Part shown: piece after piece, positions 11,142-22,434 of the stretch
Numbering within the stretch: position 1 is the first letter of the stretch
Layout of the letters: each line of letters begins with the position of its first letter
Source of the DNA: Dendrophyllia cribrosa
Lineage: Eukaryota > Cnidaria > Anthozoa > Scleractinia > Dendrophylliidae
Reading direction: 5' to 3'
Length of the DNA stretch: 64,000 nucleotides
Assembly: GCA_024195265.1 (NCBI GenBank)
Contig: JAJLRJ010000002.1
Location: 20,147,570-20,211,569 of the forward strand
Translations under genes and position numbers: made by a program
Notes under the pieces: generated by a model
What the model was told of the DNA's origin: nothing
Databases searched by the model: none
What the model saw: the letters and a program-made list of their open reading frames with translations, nothing else

Positions 11142-13550
11142 ATGTGCCTTAAACGTAACAATCTCGAAAAGGAAATTATCCAATACCGTTCCGAACTTTC
11201 CAAAATTTGTCCAGCTGTCTTAGTACAATCAATTCGCGCTAAAATTCAAGAACTCAATGCTAAACTGTTCAACAGCCTTAACCAAATCAAGACCCAAAAA
11301 CTTGAACAGTTAATAGGTCCTCAATTATCCGGCGACCATTCATTCGATAGTCACAATGGCGTCGTTACCATTCCGGAAAATTTGCCGCTTTCTAACCCAG
11401 AGAGGTCTGTTCTTAGTAAAGGTTTAAACTTTGTTCCTATAGCGAAACAAACCGACGAATTTTCAGTCAAACAAGATGTTGAAAAATTCCTTCGCCGCGT
11501 GCAATTAAGAGCTTTTTTCCACGACAAAGAAGACAATTCTAACACCTCGGAAAAAGATGTTTTTGAAACACTCAACGTTCGCAAATCAAAATGGACTCCC
11601 CCAGAGGGCCAGTTTTCTTCTCTAGATTTTTTCGTCAAAAAATGTCGTCACGATGTCCAAAAACTTAAATTTAACCGCCACACCAAAATTTCCAACCTTT
11701 CAACAGGAGAATGGGCAGCGCTCAAAAGTCTTAGCAAACGACGCGACATTGTTATCAAAGCGGCCGACAAAGGCGGGGCGGTAGTTGTTTGGCGGACCGA
11801 CCTTTACCGACAAGAGGCTTTTCGGCAACTTTCTGACACCGCTTTCTATGCCAAAGTTGATAAAGATCTCACTTCTACCAACCAAAAAATTGTCAAAGAA
11901 ACTATCCAAGACCTCATTACTAAACAACAATTACCAGTTACCGCCAACAATCTCATCATCACTACTCCTAGAACCTCACGCGTTTATTTCAAACCTAAAA
12001 TTCATAAACCAAACAATCCGGGCCGACCCATTGTTTCCGCTTGTAGCTGTCCTACCGAACTAATTTCTAGCTATTTAGACAAAATCATGGCCCCCATTGT
12101 CAAATCACTACCCTCGTACATTAAGGACACCAATCACGCACTCGAAATTTTCCGGGATTTCAGTTTTGCCAGCGAAAACAAATTAATTTTCACTATGGAC
12201 ATTACCTCTTTATATACCGTCATCCCCAATGACGAAGGACTTCAAGCACTAAAATATTTTTTCGACCAGCGCTCCATTCAAAACCCAAGCTCAGAAACAC
12301 TGCTCCGCTTAGCCGAATTAGTTTTGACACTTAACTGTTTTTCATTTTCCCAAAACTACTACAAACAAGTAAATGGAGTCGCCATGGGCACCAAAATGGG
12401 ACCAAGCTACGCTAACCTTTTTGTAGGCCACATCGAAGACAAATTTTTTAATCAGTACCACGGAACCAAACCCGAACTCTACGGCCGCTACATCGATGAT
12501 TGCATTGGCGCTACCTCTTCCAGTAAAGAGGAACTTAATCAATTCATAACTTCTGTCAATACTTTTCATCCAGCTCTTAAATATACCTGGGAAATTTCCG
12601 AAACCTCAGTCGCTTTTCTTGACATTAATATTTCAATCAACGGTAACAGTTTATCCACAAGTGTGCACTACAAACCTACAGATTCCCACAGTTATCTGTT
12701 ACATTCATCCTCACATCCATCGCACGTTAAAAACGCTATTCCGTATTCTCAATTTCTCAGACTTCGACGTCTATGTAGTGATGACTCTGATTTTTCCAAC
12801 AAATCAGAAGAAATGTGCCAGTTTTTCAAGAAACGTGGGTACCCTGACTCTGTTGTTAATACGGGCCAACAACGTGCACAACAGATCGACAGACAGTCAG
12901 CACTACAAACGCCACAGAAGGAAGAGAACGAGAGAATTCCATTCACCCTCACTTTCCACCCACACAACAACACAGTCAAAAGCATCATTTTAAAAAATTT
13001 CAAATTACTCCAAAACGACCCCGAAACTGGCAGAATTTTTTCACAACCCCCACTAATTTCATTCAAACGTGACAAAAACATAGGCAACTTTCTAGTTACG
13101 AGCGCACTGAAATCTGACGATGTACCGGGAACTTTCAAATGCACACGCACACGATGTAACACTTGTCCTTTCATTCACAACGCGGACAAAATAACAGGAC
13201 CCAAACGATCTATTAAAATCACTGATCGTTTTACATGCACCTCCGTAAATGTTATCTACTGCATTACATGTACTTTTTGCAAAAAGATATACATTGGCGA
13301 AACAGGGAGGAGACTGGGCGACCGTTTTCGTGAACATCTCCGAGACGTTGAAAAAAATGACAAAGACGCATCCAAACCAGTCGCGCGCCATTTTAATCTT
13401 ACTAACCATTCTAAACAACACATGACAATCTGCGGCCTTTCCCTACACCAGGGTAACACAGAAAGCCGTAAAAACCTAGAACAAAAAATCATCTTTCAAA
13501 TCGGCACTCTCAAACCCCACGGAATCAACGAACGCTTTTCATTCAACTAA
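11142..13550 (+). CDS. Penelope-like reverse transcriptase / GIY-YIG endonuclease (802 aa)
   Basis: Single intact ORF. The N-terminal 80 residues are helical. RT blocks follow: AADKGGAVVVW (about 207), KPKIHKPNNPGRPIVSA, FTMDITSLYTVIPNDEG, GVAMGTKMGPSYANLF, the catalytic YIDD (Y450, D452, D453), and VAFLDINISI. The C-terminus has cysteine pairs (CTRTRCNTC, YCITCTFC) before the GIY-YIG nuclease block KIYIGETGRRLGDRFREH (Y717-G719), then a conserved H and N region. RT and GIY-YIG together define canonical Penelope-like elements, which copy their RNA at a nuclease-cut chromosomal site. The length is normal for the family. The ATG lies at the junction with the inverted arm, so a few N-terminal residues of the ancestral protein may be absent. 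Confidence 0.93.
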   Translation: MCLKRNNLEKEIIQYRSELSKICPAVLVQSIRAKIQELNAKLFNSLNQIKTQKLEQLIGPQLSGDHSFDSHNGVVTIPENLPLSNPERSVLSKGLNFVPIAKQTDEFSVKQDVEKFLRRVQLRAFFHDKEDNSNTSEKDVFETLNVRKSKWTPPEGQFSSLDFFVKKCRHDVQKLKFNRHTKISNLSTGEWAALKSLSKRRDIVIKAADKGGAVVVWRTDLYRQEAFRQLSDTAFYAKVDKDLTSTNQKIVKETIQDLITKQQLPVTANNLIITTPRTSRVYFKPKIHKPNNPGRPIVSACSCPTELISSYLDKIMAPIVKSLPSYIKDTNHALEIFRDFSFASENKLIFTMDITSLYTVIPNDEGLQALKYFFDQRSIQNPSSETLLRLAELVLTLNCFSFSQNYYKQVNGVAMGTKMGPSYANLFVGHIEDKFFNQYHGTKPELYGRYIDDCIGATSSSKEELNQFITSVNTFHPALKYTWEISETSVAFLDINISINGNSLSTSVHYKPTDSHSYLLHSSSHPSHVKNAIPYSQFLRLRRLCSDDSDFSNKSEEMCQFFKKRGYPDSVVNTGQQRAQQIDRQSALQTPQKEENERIPFTLTFHPHNNTVKSIILKNFKLLQNDPETGRIFSQPPLISFKRDKNIGNFLVTSALKSDDVPGTFKCTRTRCNTCPFIHNADKITGPKRSIKITDRFTCTSVNVIYCITCTFCKKIYIGETGRRLGDRFREHLRDVEKNDKDASKPVARHFNLTNHSKQHMTICGLSLHQGNTESRKNLEQKIIFQIGTLKPHGINERFSFN

Positions 13551-13645
13551 TCTACATTTGTTTTTCACGTCACCAAATTTCCACCAATAGCGTAGCTCCA
13601 CCGCTTACTATATAAAACCACACACTACCCACAATTCCTTGATTC

Positions 13646-13679
13646 GCTCCGACGAAGGGCTAGCGCTCGAAACGTCAGC
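13646..13679 (+). ncRNA. Hammerhead-ribozyme-like motif (variant core), right arm
   Basis: Mirror copy of the motif at 10382-10415, in the 3' untranslated region 96 bp after the RT stop codon. Stem I GCU/AGC, stem II GGGC/GCUC, GAAAC and GUC are present; U4 of the core is C. Confidence 0.5.
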
Positions 13680-13757
13680 TATTTGAATCTTTTTACGGTG
13701 GTCAATTTACCTTATCGACTCAGTCGATAAAACTAAATTCTCGTATAACATGAGGTG

Positions 13758-14921
13758 TATTTCTGTTTGGCGCCAAATCTGATACGTGCCGATTCGTGCA
13801 CTTCCGCTTGTCGCCATCTTGCTTTTTAGCATTTCCGGTCAGCGAAAGAGGTTCCAGGGAAGGAGAAAAGAAACTTCCCCATTTTTCTCTTCTCTTAATT
13901 TTCATTATTCCAGACGTTAATATCTCAGTACGATTATTTTCATAAGGCTAAAAATAAATAAATAAATAAATAAAAAAGCATTACAAAAATTAGCATTCCA
14001 CTCACAAAGCCTCAGCCCCCATGACTCGTGACTGGCATATTCATAATAAAGAATATGTGGTGGCGAAAATAACATGTCGTTATTTTGAAGTAATGCTCAG
14101 CATTGTCAAATATCACGCTTTTTTATTAGGAACCGACCGTTTAACTTCTGAGAGGGGAAGTTGGGTGATTTAGAAAAATATATATCATGCAAGCCAACTC
14201 GCTAGGGAAAAAATTTCCTACAACTGCGAAAGCCCGACTTGAAAGCTGCTTCATGCAGCGACACAGCTAAAGGAAAAAAATATCGAGCACAAACAAGATC
14301 ACGCAAAAAAAAAAAAATAGGAAATCTAGTGGTTCGCCCCTTTAATACTCGAAGGCATTTTTCTCGTGCCGTTACGTTATTTTAGGTTCTACGGCGGATA
14401 ATCTGCCTGTCGCCCCCAGGTAGACAATATGGGCGTCTATAAACCTCAACTTCCATGCTAAAAACTGACAAAAAGCCATCATTTATTTATTTGCTAAGTT
14501 ATAAAAAATTGCCTGAAAGTGATAAGTTATTTATATACTTCAACTTCCTTGGTTACTGACGGCTGACATAAGGCACGAATTTGAACTGACAAACCATTTC
14601 AAACTCAACTGACATCCTTGGAGATTATCCCAACGACAGCACAAAAATGACTCAATTTCTTGAGTCCTTATGCGTCAAAATAATTTGAATGAAAATGTTT
14701 GCGTGATAATGGACATAATAATTTTAGACGTTTTTATGGGAAAACCCTCGTTTAAGGTATACACGTATGTCGACATGATAAGTCTTTAGTCACGAACATA
14801 TATCCACGGAAAAAGGATGGGTGGGTGCCAAAGGCTTTTCTCATGCTCTCATATTACACGCCACTTATGGTGGCAAGTCGAACCCCCCTTGTGTAACCAC
14901 CTCTTATGCGACCAACCTCTC
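13758..14921. other. Gene-free stretch
   Basis: No exon or structured element was recognised beyond an (AAAT)n microsatellite at about 13949-13975. The sequence is AT-rich. Confidence 0.5.
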
Positions 14922-15010
14922 TAGCCTGCGAATACAGCCGCCTCTCATCGCTCCCCGCCGCTAGGAGCGTTCGCGGCGGAGCGATGAGAGGCGGCTGTAT
15001 TCGCAGGCTA
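14922..15010. repeat. Near-perfect hairpin MITE (TAGCCTGCGAATACAG termini)
   Basis: Arms of about 39 bp, starting TAGCCTGCGAATACAGCCGC and ending with its reverse complement at 15010. The loop is GC-rich. The element is only 89 bp. A related hairpin of the same design lies at 19474-19585. Confidence 0.85.
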
Positions 15011-15435
15011 CCACCTCTCCTAAGCGACCAAATTTCCAAAATATACCTTTTCTTTTTCAGCAAATCATTGTTGTCGAAACCTCTCGTAAGTGACCGCGAC
15101 CACTTTCAACGAAGGTGATTTGAACTTTTCTATTGTTTTTAACCTCTGGTACAGTACAACTCCAATATAACGAAAATTTTGTCCCTTGCATCAAAACTTC
15201 TACAGGTTCATGTCATTTCTCCCGTAGTGACCATCTTGGCTATGCATTTTGGGTGGTTGCTTACGGGAGGTTCAACGAACGATCTTCAACTGTATTAAGC
15301 TCAAAACGTGTGGATTCGCACTTCTGAATCTGACGTCTTAGAACAATTGATCCCGTGTACGTTTTTGTAAAATTCATTAATAATTCATAAGGGTACTAAC
15401 AAATAGAAATGAGCCATTCCAATCACATGCTTACC

Positions 15436-15560
15436 CTGTAAATCAGATACAACTCACTTGTGAGTTGTATCTGAAATGTCAATTAGATACAACCACTAGT
15501 GAGTTGTATCTGGAATGTAAATTAGATACAACCACTAGTGAGTTGTATCTGGAATGTGAA
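15436..15560. repeat. Three tandem units of a 41-bp palindromic repeat
   Basis: Each unit contains AGATACAAC and its inverse GTTGTATCT around a short centre (CACTAGTGA or similar), followed by GGAATGTAAATT. The last two units are almost identical; the first has diverged. The flanks at 15011-15435 and 15561-16346 hold no recognisable gene. Confidence 0.85.
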
Positions 15561-16346
15561 TTTCACAAGTTGTTTACTACATTAGCGTCCGTATACATTC
15601 ACTCGGCTGCGCCTCTTGATTTGTATAGGCCGATACAACACTCCCGCTCATGTAGTAAACATTACATATAATACCAATATATTATTCTTTTGACCAAAAT
15701 TCTTGGAATGGATTAACACTCGTTAATTTGGAGCCTATAATATCGGTCACATTTGTTGGAACGGTGTCCGCTTTCTTCCCCTTCAGTGTTGATGTTCAAG
15801 ATGCCAGAGTGAAAAATAAAATATGCAAACGCAATATTGGGGAGAGAGGAGCAACATTTGGGAAGGGGGGGTTAGAGATGGTCCGCACGTGCGCGTGCTC
15901 TTTGATTATTCCTCCTATTATTCCGAAAGGTCTTAGGCAAAAAAAGAAACGGTTGGCGTATTATTAGTTTATTTTCAATGCGGAAAGCTCTTATTACCAC
16001 TTTTAAGCCTGTTACATAAAGATTACTATGAACTAACACTGACTAAAGCCTTTTAATTTTAGCTTATGCCTGATGGTTAAAGCGTTTATTCGGAAAATCA
16101 TCGCGCTAAAAAGCGAATTGCGATATTACTACAAAGAACGTGGTTGGCTTCTATATCCCACCATACGACTATCCTTGAGAGAAACGAGGGACTAATGTGG
16201 TCTACGTTATCATGGCGACTACTTTTCCTTGACTTAAACAAAAGCTCATGCAGTCAATCTGTTATATGGAAAACCTAGTTAATCCGACTAGGCATTAACC
16301 GGGCGTTGTATAAAACTGACGGGAGAGATCGTCGTAAATTTTGAAA

Positions 16347-16632
16347 GGTACCCTTAAATGGCACCAGAAACCTGTTTTGTGGGTGTGGCTCACATTACGT
16401 TTTACCCCTAAGAGGTACCAGAAACCCGTTTTGTGCGTGACTCACATTAAGGTTTACCACTAAGAGGTACTAGAAACCCGTTTTGTGTGTATGACTCACA
16501 TTAAGGTTTACCCCTAAGAGGTACCAGAAACCCGTCTTGTGTGTATGACTCACATTGCGTTTTACCCCTAAGAGGTACCAGAAACCTGTTTTGTGGGTGT
16601 GGCTCACATCACGTTTTACCCCTAAGAGGTAC
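16347..16632. repeat. 54-bp minisatellite, about 5 units
   Basis: Units built on AGGTACCAGAAACCCGTTTT and GACTCACATTAAGG are repeated at 54-bp spacing, so the minus frame shows a repeated peptide of 18 residues (WYLLGVKRDVSHTHKTGF). The period being a multiple of three explains the open frame; I do not call it a gene. It lies just downstream of the TerD gene. Confidence 0.85.
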
Positions 16633-16947
16633 CATATCTTTCTGAACGGTTGTTCCGTGTCAGCATAACTTTCTAAAGGTATCAAAACTATGTTAGTGGT
16701 ACCAAACCACGAATTTTAACCCCCGTTTTTCCAGAGAGTCTGAAGACAAGTCCATTTACGTGACATCTAGGAAAACCTTTGAGTAGCTTTTACAGCGAAA
16801 AACGGTAAAGCATGGTAAACTGAATCGTAAACGAACAAAAATTAAGTTAAGTTTACAAACGACGACCTTGTAAAACGAGGGTTATTTTTTCCAGATTCAC
16901 GTAACTTTACCACATTAGCTCCTTTCAGCATAACAAGCGTTTCTTTC

Positions 16948-19900
16948 CTAACACAGTCCCTGGGAAATAATCCCGCTAATTGTCTGTTGTAATGGGGTAT
17001 AATTGTTCACATTTCCTGCGGATAGTGTGCGCAAACTGAACACTTTCCAGCCGTTGTTGACCTTGCACAAACTGCACATGATAATAGCCTGTGAATAAGC
17101 CGCGTGTTGCATCTTGTCACTGCAGAGTTGTTTCGTAGGTTCCTTGGCGTCAAAAAAGCGCAGACTGGGACTTTTGTACTTGGAGATGTTTGGTGAAACA
17201 TATGCACTCAGAGTAAAGAACAACTTGTCAACGGCTGCGGGCAGGCTCTTCAGCTTCACATTTATGGTATGGTGGCCGAGGCGCTTTGCGTCATCCATTA
17301 CATCACCGGAGTGCGTAACACCACTAAACTGACTAAAACAACGACTGCGATAATCCACTAGCCCTTGAAAACAATTGCCACTGTAGCTAAGTACAGATGC
17401 ATCCAGATAATCGCGCCCTTTCGTAGGATAACCCCAGAACAAGTCAAAAATCACGTGATCGAGAGACTCGGAGATCTCGTACAGCACCACAATGAGATGC
17501 AGAGTGCTGAATGGCTGAACAGCGTAATCTTGTAAAGTGGCCAATTTACCGTTACTTGTGTGAGTCTGAAAAATAGAAACAACAAAATTAAAAACTATTT
17601 ACTTGCAAAAGTAAAGTAAGAATGCGGTGTCTGAAATACATCGCACCTGACATTGGGAATTAATTTCATCAGGATATCTCAGTTTGGACTGAAAATCTAA
17701 CGGTGACGGTGTTTTGCGAACCCATACATTATTTAGTCTAAAATGTATCATTTTGGCGATTTTATTCCATTATTTTCCTGTCTTGAGAGGCTCAACACTC
17801 GAGATGGTGTTTCATCAAAAATCCCTCCTCCTCCTCCTCCTCCCCCTCCCCATCCCCGAAAAAAGAAGAATCCGCTTCTCGTTGTTGCTGGATCGAAGTC
17901 CTATCGTATCTCGTGTTTGATGCACAACAACAAGAATAGAGCCAGAAAAGATAAAGGTATTTACATTCGGCGGAACTAAACAGTTAAGTGGCAGTATTTG
18001 CTTGACAATTATTTAATTCTGATGAACTTCTAATAAGTTTAGATGCGTGTCTCTTCAGTCCTACCTTAAGCTCTTGTTCTTTGTACAGCAAACGCTGTTT
18101 CTGGGGAACAGGACCGAGTCTGTTTTGTACGAAAGCCTTCAGTGCTTGAATCGTCATAATTGGTTGGTACTCCACTACGGTGCTGTCCCCACCCAACATC
18201 ACAACAGATATAGTCTTGTCACTTTCAGCTGAAAAGGACTCGACATTTTCAGGCCCAGAAGATGCAGTGAATTTTGGAAACAGGTTCTCGAGTGTAGCTA
18301 TATATTCAAGATAACGCGGGTTGTTGATGTTCACAGCTTGGTGACACTGAGAACACTTATGAAAGTCTTCAACGTGCTTTGTCAGGCACTGAAAGGAAAT
18401 AAAATGTACATTATATTACCTCAACCATAATCACTACTGTGCTAAAAGGGACAGTGGTCTCACACTTTGCGTATCAGAAGTACAATCTAGTGGACCCTCG
18501 GGGACCAGGACTCCCATATAAAAGTAACAGGAACTGTCATACCTTTTAGTATTACCTGCGCACAGACATCTCCTATTTAGAAGAAAATAGGACTAGACGG
18601 AAAATTTTTTTAGCCCCTCAAAGGGAAATATTTTAACCCCGGGGAAATATTTTAGCCCATGAGGGGCTCAAATATGGTGTTAAGGTGTTCCGTTTTAAAG
18701 CATCTTCACTGAGTTGTACCTATATAGGCCAGGGGTTAACATTTTATGGTGAAATAAGGAAGAGATCTCTCATATTCTTCGACAAATCTTATGAAACCGA
18801 CTTCTGATTGCCATGAAATTTAAAATTGTGAAAATACATGTACCAATTCTGGTGTATTAAAAAGATTCCTAAGATAGCTTAACCCTCCAACATACAAGGA
18901 TTTTTTTCAAGAGCATTTATTGCCAGGACATGCTGTCTTTGGCAGCTGTTCATTTATCCCTGAGACACATTTTGTCAAAGTTTGGTGTCAATCGGTTGCT
19001 ATCATAGCATATCAGTTGCTATCGTCACAAATTACATTTGCCTTCTTACGTAATGAGACATGTTATGTTTGCGATTATTACCGTGCAGTTCCAAAAGTAG
19101 CAGCCCCCTTTACTTTCTGAATTAGCAGGCCTAAGGGGGCCTCAACTTTAAGGTTAAGAAAGCCATTTCTTTCGGGCAACTAAAAATATATATGTGAGTA
19201 AAATTAATTGAAGAAAAAAATGATGATCGTTAAAACACAACTGCGGAATAAGCATAATGTCATTTTAATTCGGGTAGGGACAAAACGTGGGGTACCCCAT
19301 GGCCTACCAGTGGTTAATTTCTTAAAAAAAGCCTTAAAAAATAAATAATTCCTCTTGAATACCATAAAATCTCTGTGTTCAAGAGTTCTGAGCCTTGTAC
19401 CACTTCATACAACTAAAAGACAAAGTTTGCAGGGTTCGAGACTAACTTTTTAGCTTATGAGCCTAGTGGATATTAGTCTCCGTCGCAGCCGTTATTAGGG
19501 CTCGTCACGCAACGCTCCTCCCCCACCAGTTAGTGGGGGAGGAGCGTTGCGTGATGAGCCCTAATAACGGCTGCGTAGGAGACTAAGCTGCATAGGAGAC
19601 TAAGTGGCTAGTGACAGGTTTGATTTCACTAGCCAAAATAAATTTTCACTGTCCAGACTTGTACGGGGGGGTGGTAAAGGGGGGGGGGGGGGGGGGGTAG
19701 TTACAGCGACAGTTAAAGGAGGAAAAAAAAATCTCCGAGACATTTAGTACTGCTATTCATGGTTTTCTGTTTTCAACTGAATGGAACATATATTTTACTC
19801 TGTTAAAACTTATTTTGAATTTGTAAATATAAAAACCAAATTAATTTCAAAATCATTCAAACTTCCAAACAAGAAAGATACTTTCTTTTTGGAAAAACGT

Positions 19901-21465
19901 GTATGTGACCTCTTTGACCTCATTATTATATTTATGCTAAATGAACGTGATGCCTGGAAGTTCCGCTTGATTTCATGCATGATAAATCAACAGCGCAAAG
20001 CAGTTTGATTCTTTCCTTTGTTGCTTTCGTAACAGAAAAGGAAAATCGTTCTTAATATGATGCCGTTTACAGTCTTAATGTGCTAGTTTCTGTTCTCTCA
20101 AATTTACTTAAATTACGATTGATATGAAATAATTTTCAGCTTCATTTCCGTCCAGTGCAGTACCATTTTCAGTAAACCAGAATGGCTAGTGAAAGCCAAA
20201 ATCCGTAGCCAAAACTGAATTTTTACTAGACTTTGGCTAGTTGCTACCGTAAGTCTCGAGCCCTGGTTGGAGGGGTTGACTATTATTAAAAGGTGCGTAA
20301 ATTGAAACCCGAGATTCTCCCCCAAAGATAGTTAATATAAATAGTTATCAGGTATAAATGGAAACTTGAGTTGAGAATAATGCATGGAAACTTGAGACGT
20401 AATAGGCGCGTCGTATTTACGAGGCGGCAGACACGATAATTCATTTGAAACATGCAAGGTGAACGATCTTCGCTCTGATTCAAATCGCTTCCAAAACGAC
20501 TCAATAAGACACAGGGAAATAACACTATTATCAAATGATTATGGTATAGGTAATACAGCATTTGGGTTCCCTGTGGTAGTACTTTTTTTTAGAATCCTTT
20601 CTCCGGCATGAATTATCAGGATTAAGATCTTATCTGAAGTAGCCATTGCGTTCGGATTTGGATTTTCTGGATGCATGATCCACTTAGGATTTTAGTGAAA
20701 AATCTGTTTTTGGTTTCAAGAATCACGATTTGGATTTCCCACCCTCTCCCCCCCAAAAAACCCTGCACCTTTTAATAGTCTACCCCTCCGTTTAATACAA
20801 ACTCCCTGTCTTTAAGTTGTATGAAGTGGTACAAGGGTGGAACAGACAACACAGAGATTTTACAGTATTCAAGAGAAATTATTTATTTATTTTTTAGGAA
20901 TTTTTTTTAAAGAAATTAACCACCGGTAGGCCATGGCCTACCCCATGGCCTACCCCATGGGGTACCCCACGTTTTGTCCCTACCCTTTTAATTCTATATT
21001 TCTCATTGATTCTTCAGCATTCCTCTGCATTCTTGTACAGTAAAACACACAGTACTAAGCTAATCCATCTCAGTATATGGTATTTTTGATTGGACTGTTA
21101 CTTTTGGGTGGGCTGTTACTTTCAGGAATTACAAGAAAAGTCCGAAAATTAACGTTACTTTCGGGTAGATATTATAACTTTCAGGGGGCAGGCTACTAAT
21201 TAGAACTCTACGGTAACTTATATAGGCACAGTAAAAAACAAATTAATACATAACTCAGTTTCTCCTTTTGCTAGAGTACTATAAAGGTGTTCTCAGAGAA
21301 CTTAAAGCCTTCTCCTTCATCAAATAGAAATCATGTACAAGGACAATTGCAGCATATTTAACTCACCCTCAGACAATGCAAAGGTGCATGTTCACATTTC
21401 TCAGTGATGGCATCTAAAGGAAACTCTCTGCGAAGCTTTCTAGTCTGGCACAGATTACAATACAT
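16948..21465 (-). CDS. RING-like / ubiquitin-like / TerD-domain protein (346 aa)
   Basis: Three coding exons on the minus strand: 21465-21367 (within exon 21483-21367), 18388-18065, and 17565-16948, all joined in phase 0 with GT-AG borders. Residues 1-58 form a RING-like zinc site: CNLC, then C-x-H, then C-x2-C and KCSQC. Residues about 92-172, across exons 2 and 3, are ubiquitin-like (QKQRLLYKEQELK, then DYAVQPFSTLHLIVVLY, matching the end of the ubiquitin fold) but without a terminal Gly-Gly. The rest is a TerD domain: YLDASVLSY and THSGD carry the acidic residues that bind Ca2+ in TerD proteins, followed by HHTINVKLKSLPAAVDKLFF and IIMCSLCKVNNGWKVFSLRT. TerD proteins are bacterial stress proteins; a eukaryotic fusion with ubiquitin-system domains suggests a stress or defence role, which is inference. 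The ATG just before the first Cys pair was chosen; the 5' UTR exon may lie near 22700. Confidence 0.8.
19474..19585. repeat. Near-perfect hairpin MITE (TAGTCTCC termini)
   Basis: Arms of about 52 bp: TAGTCTCCGTCGCAGCCGTT inward to the loop CAGTTA, then the reverse complement, ending AACGGCTGCGTAGGAGACTA. It is followed by a second partial copy of the end (GCATAGGAGACTAAG). Same design as 14922-15010. Confidence 0.88.
19660..19699 (+). repeat. Poly-G tract
   Basis: A run of about 20 consecutive G residues preceded by GGGGGGGTGG. It could form a G-quadruplex, or its length may be an assembly uncertainty. Confidence 0.6.
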
Positions 21466-21739
21466 GCTCAGAATGCCCAGACCCTATAAAGACAACAAAC
21501 AAACTATGGGTCAACTATAGGCAACCTAAGTCCATACATCATGGCACATAGGAATTATGGAGAACTTAATTAATGGGTTAAAAGGCAAAAAACTTGTGCG
21601 CAGATTTAAACAAATCATCATTAAAAAAAATGTTTTGCAAAGTAGCATAATAATTTCAAATAAAATAAATGCAAAAAAATATTTTTTTTAACTTATGTCT
21701 CAGTGTGCTTACAGAAAACTCAAAAACGGTAAGATGTTC

Positions 21740-21808
21740 GGGATAACCCCATGTTTGTGTTCCCGGAGAGAGTTTGTGGTCTCATGGGAACACAAACATT
21801 GATGAAGG
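21740..21808. repeat. Short hairpin repeat
   Basis: CCATGTTTGTGTTCCC and its inverse GGGAACACAAACATTG lie about 25 bp apart, within outer GATAACCCC / GGGGTTTATC arms. MITE-like. Confidence 0.6.
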
Positions 21809-22188
21809 GGTTTATCCGCGATACGTCTCACTGTTTTTTTTTTTTATGCAGTAAGCTTAAAGTTTTATTTATCCCGCTAGTACGCCATACGACGAAAGTG
21901 AAATTAATTATAGCAAACAACAAAAAGAACCTGAAGTGATCGTGATTTTCCCGCCATTTTCAGGTTTGCCTCAGTCAATGCGGGAAAAACTCAGTTTTCG
22001 GCTTTTGTCACTCTTATTAAACTTCTTTATATTTCCTCTGCTACACTGCCAGCCTATGTTTTACTGCAAACGCCGCAAACAACAAGAAAATACATGGTCC
22101 CAACAAACTGAAAAACTGAGGGGAGGGAGGGACGAGAATTTATTGACACCCCGGTTGTTCTTGACGCTTCACGCGCAAATGTCATATA

Positions 22189-22434
22189 CCCCATTCATGC
22201 ACACCAACGCTTAAACATGTTTAAATGTTGTTTAGTTTAAAACAGATTTAGAAATATACCTCCTAACCTCCCGTAATATTTGGAGTGAAATCTTTACTAA
22301 ATGAAACTTTATTGACTTTATTACCATTCCAGGTAGTTTGAGTCGTATACATTTCAAAACGTTCAAGATAGAGGCTAAAACGTAGTTAAACTAAACAACA
22401 TTTAAACATGTTTAACCGTAGGTGTGAATAGGGC
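22189..22434. mobile_element. Hairpin MITE with TTAAACATGTTTAA core arms
   Basis: ACATGTTTAAATGTTGTTTA from 22215 is inverted at about 22390-22412. Outer similarity (CCCATTCA...CACACC) extends the arms to about 22189 and 22434. There is no ORF. Confidence 0.7.

Larger units (their letters stand above)
10250..13757 (+). mobile_element. Penelope-like retroelement, young insertion
   Basis: The 13-bp target-site duplication ATAACATGAGGTG occurs at 10250-10262 and 13745-13757. Inside are a 54-bp leader (10263-10316), an inverted arm (10317-11136), an 802-codon ORF (11142-13550) and a 3' tail ending at 13744. The arm 10317-11136 is the reverse complement of 12925-13744 (820 bp), and the peptides read from both arms are the same, so the two are nearly or fully identical. 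This arrangement of a full copy joined to an inverted 5'-truncated copy is known for Penelope elements. The 54-bp leader has no counterpart at the right end, so the inverted copy retains terminal sequence that the main copy lost. The intact ORF and matching arms suggest recent activity. Confidence 0.92.
19270..20986. mobile_element. Element with about 145-bp terminal inverted repeats
   Basis: GGGTAGGGACAAAACGTGGG at 19272 recurs inverted, ending at 20985. Inverted similarity continues through AGAGATTTTA..., GGTACAA and AAGTGGTA motifs to about 19415 and 20817. The right arm carries an extra tandem of CCATGGCCTACC. It lies in the second intron of the TerD gene and contains a hairpin MITE and a G-rich tract. 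No transposase seen. Confidence 0.7.

Noticed and set aside
16470..16685. Minus-strand repeat peptide WYLLGVKRDVSHTHKTGF as a gene
   Set aside because: The 54-bp minisatellite period is a multiple of three, which keeps the frame open by chance.
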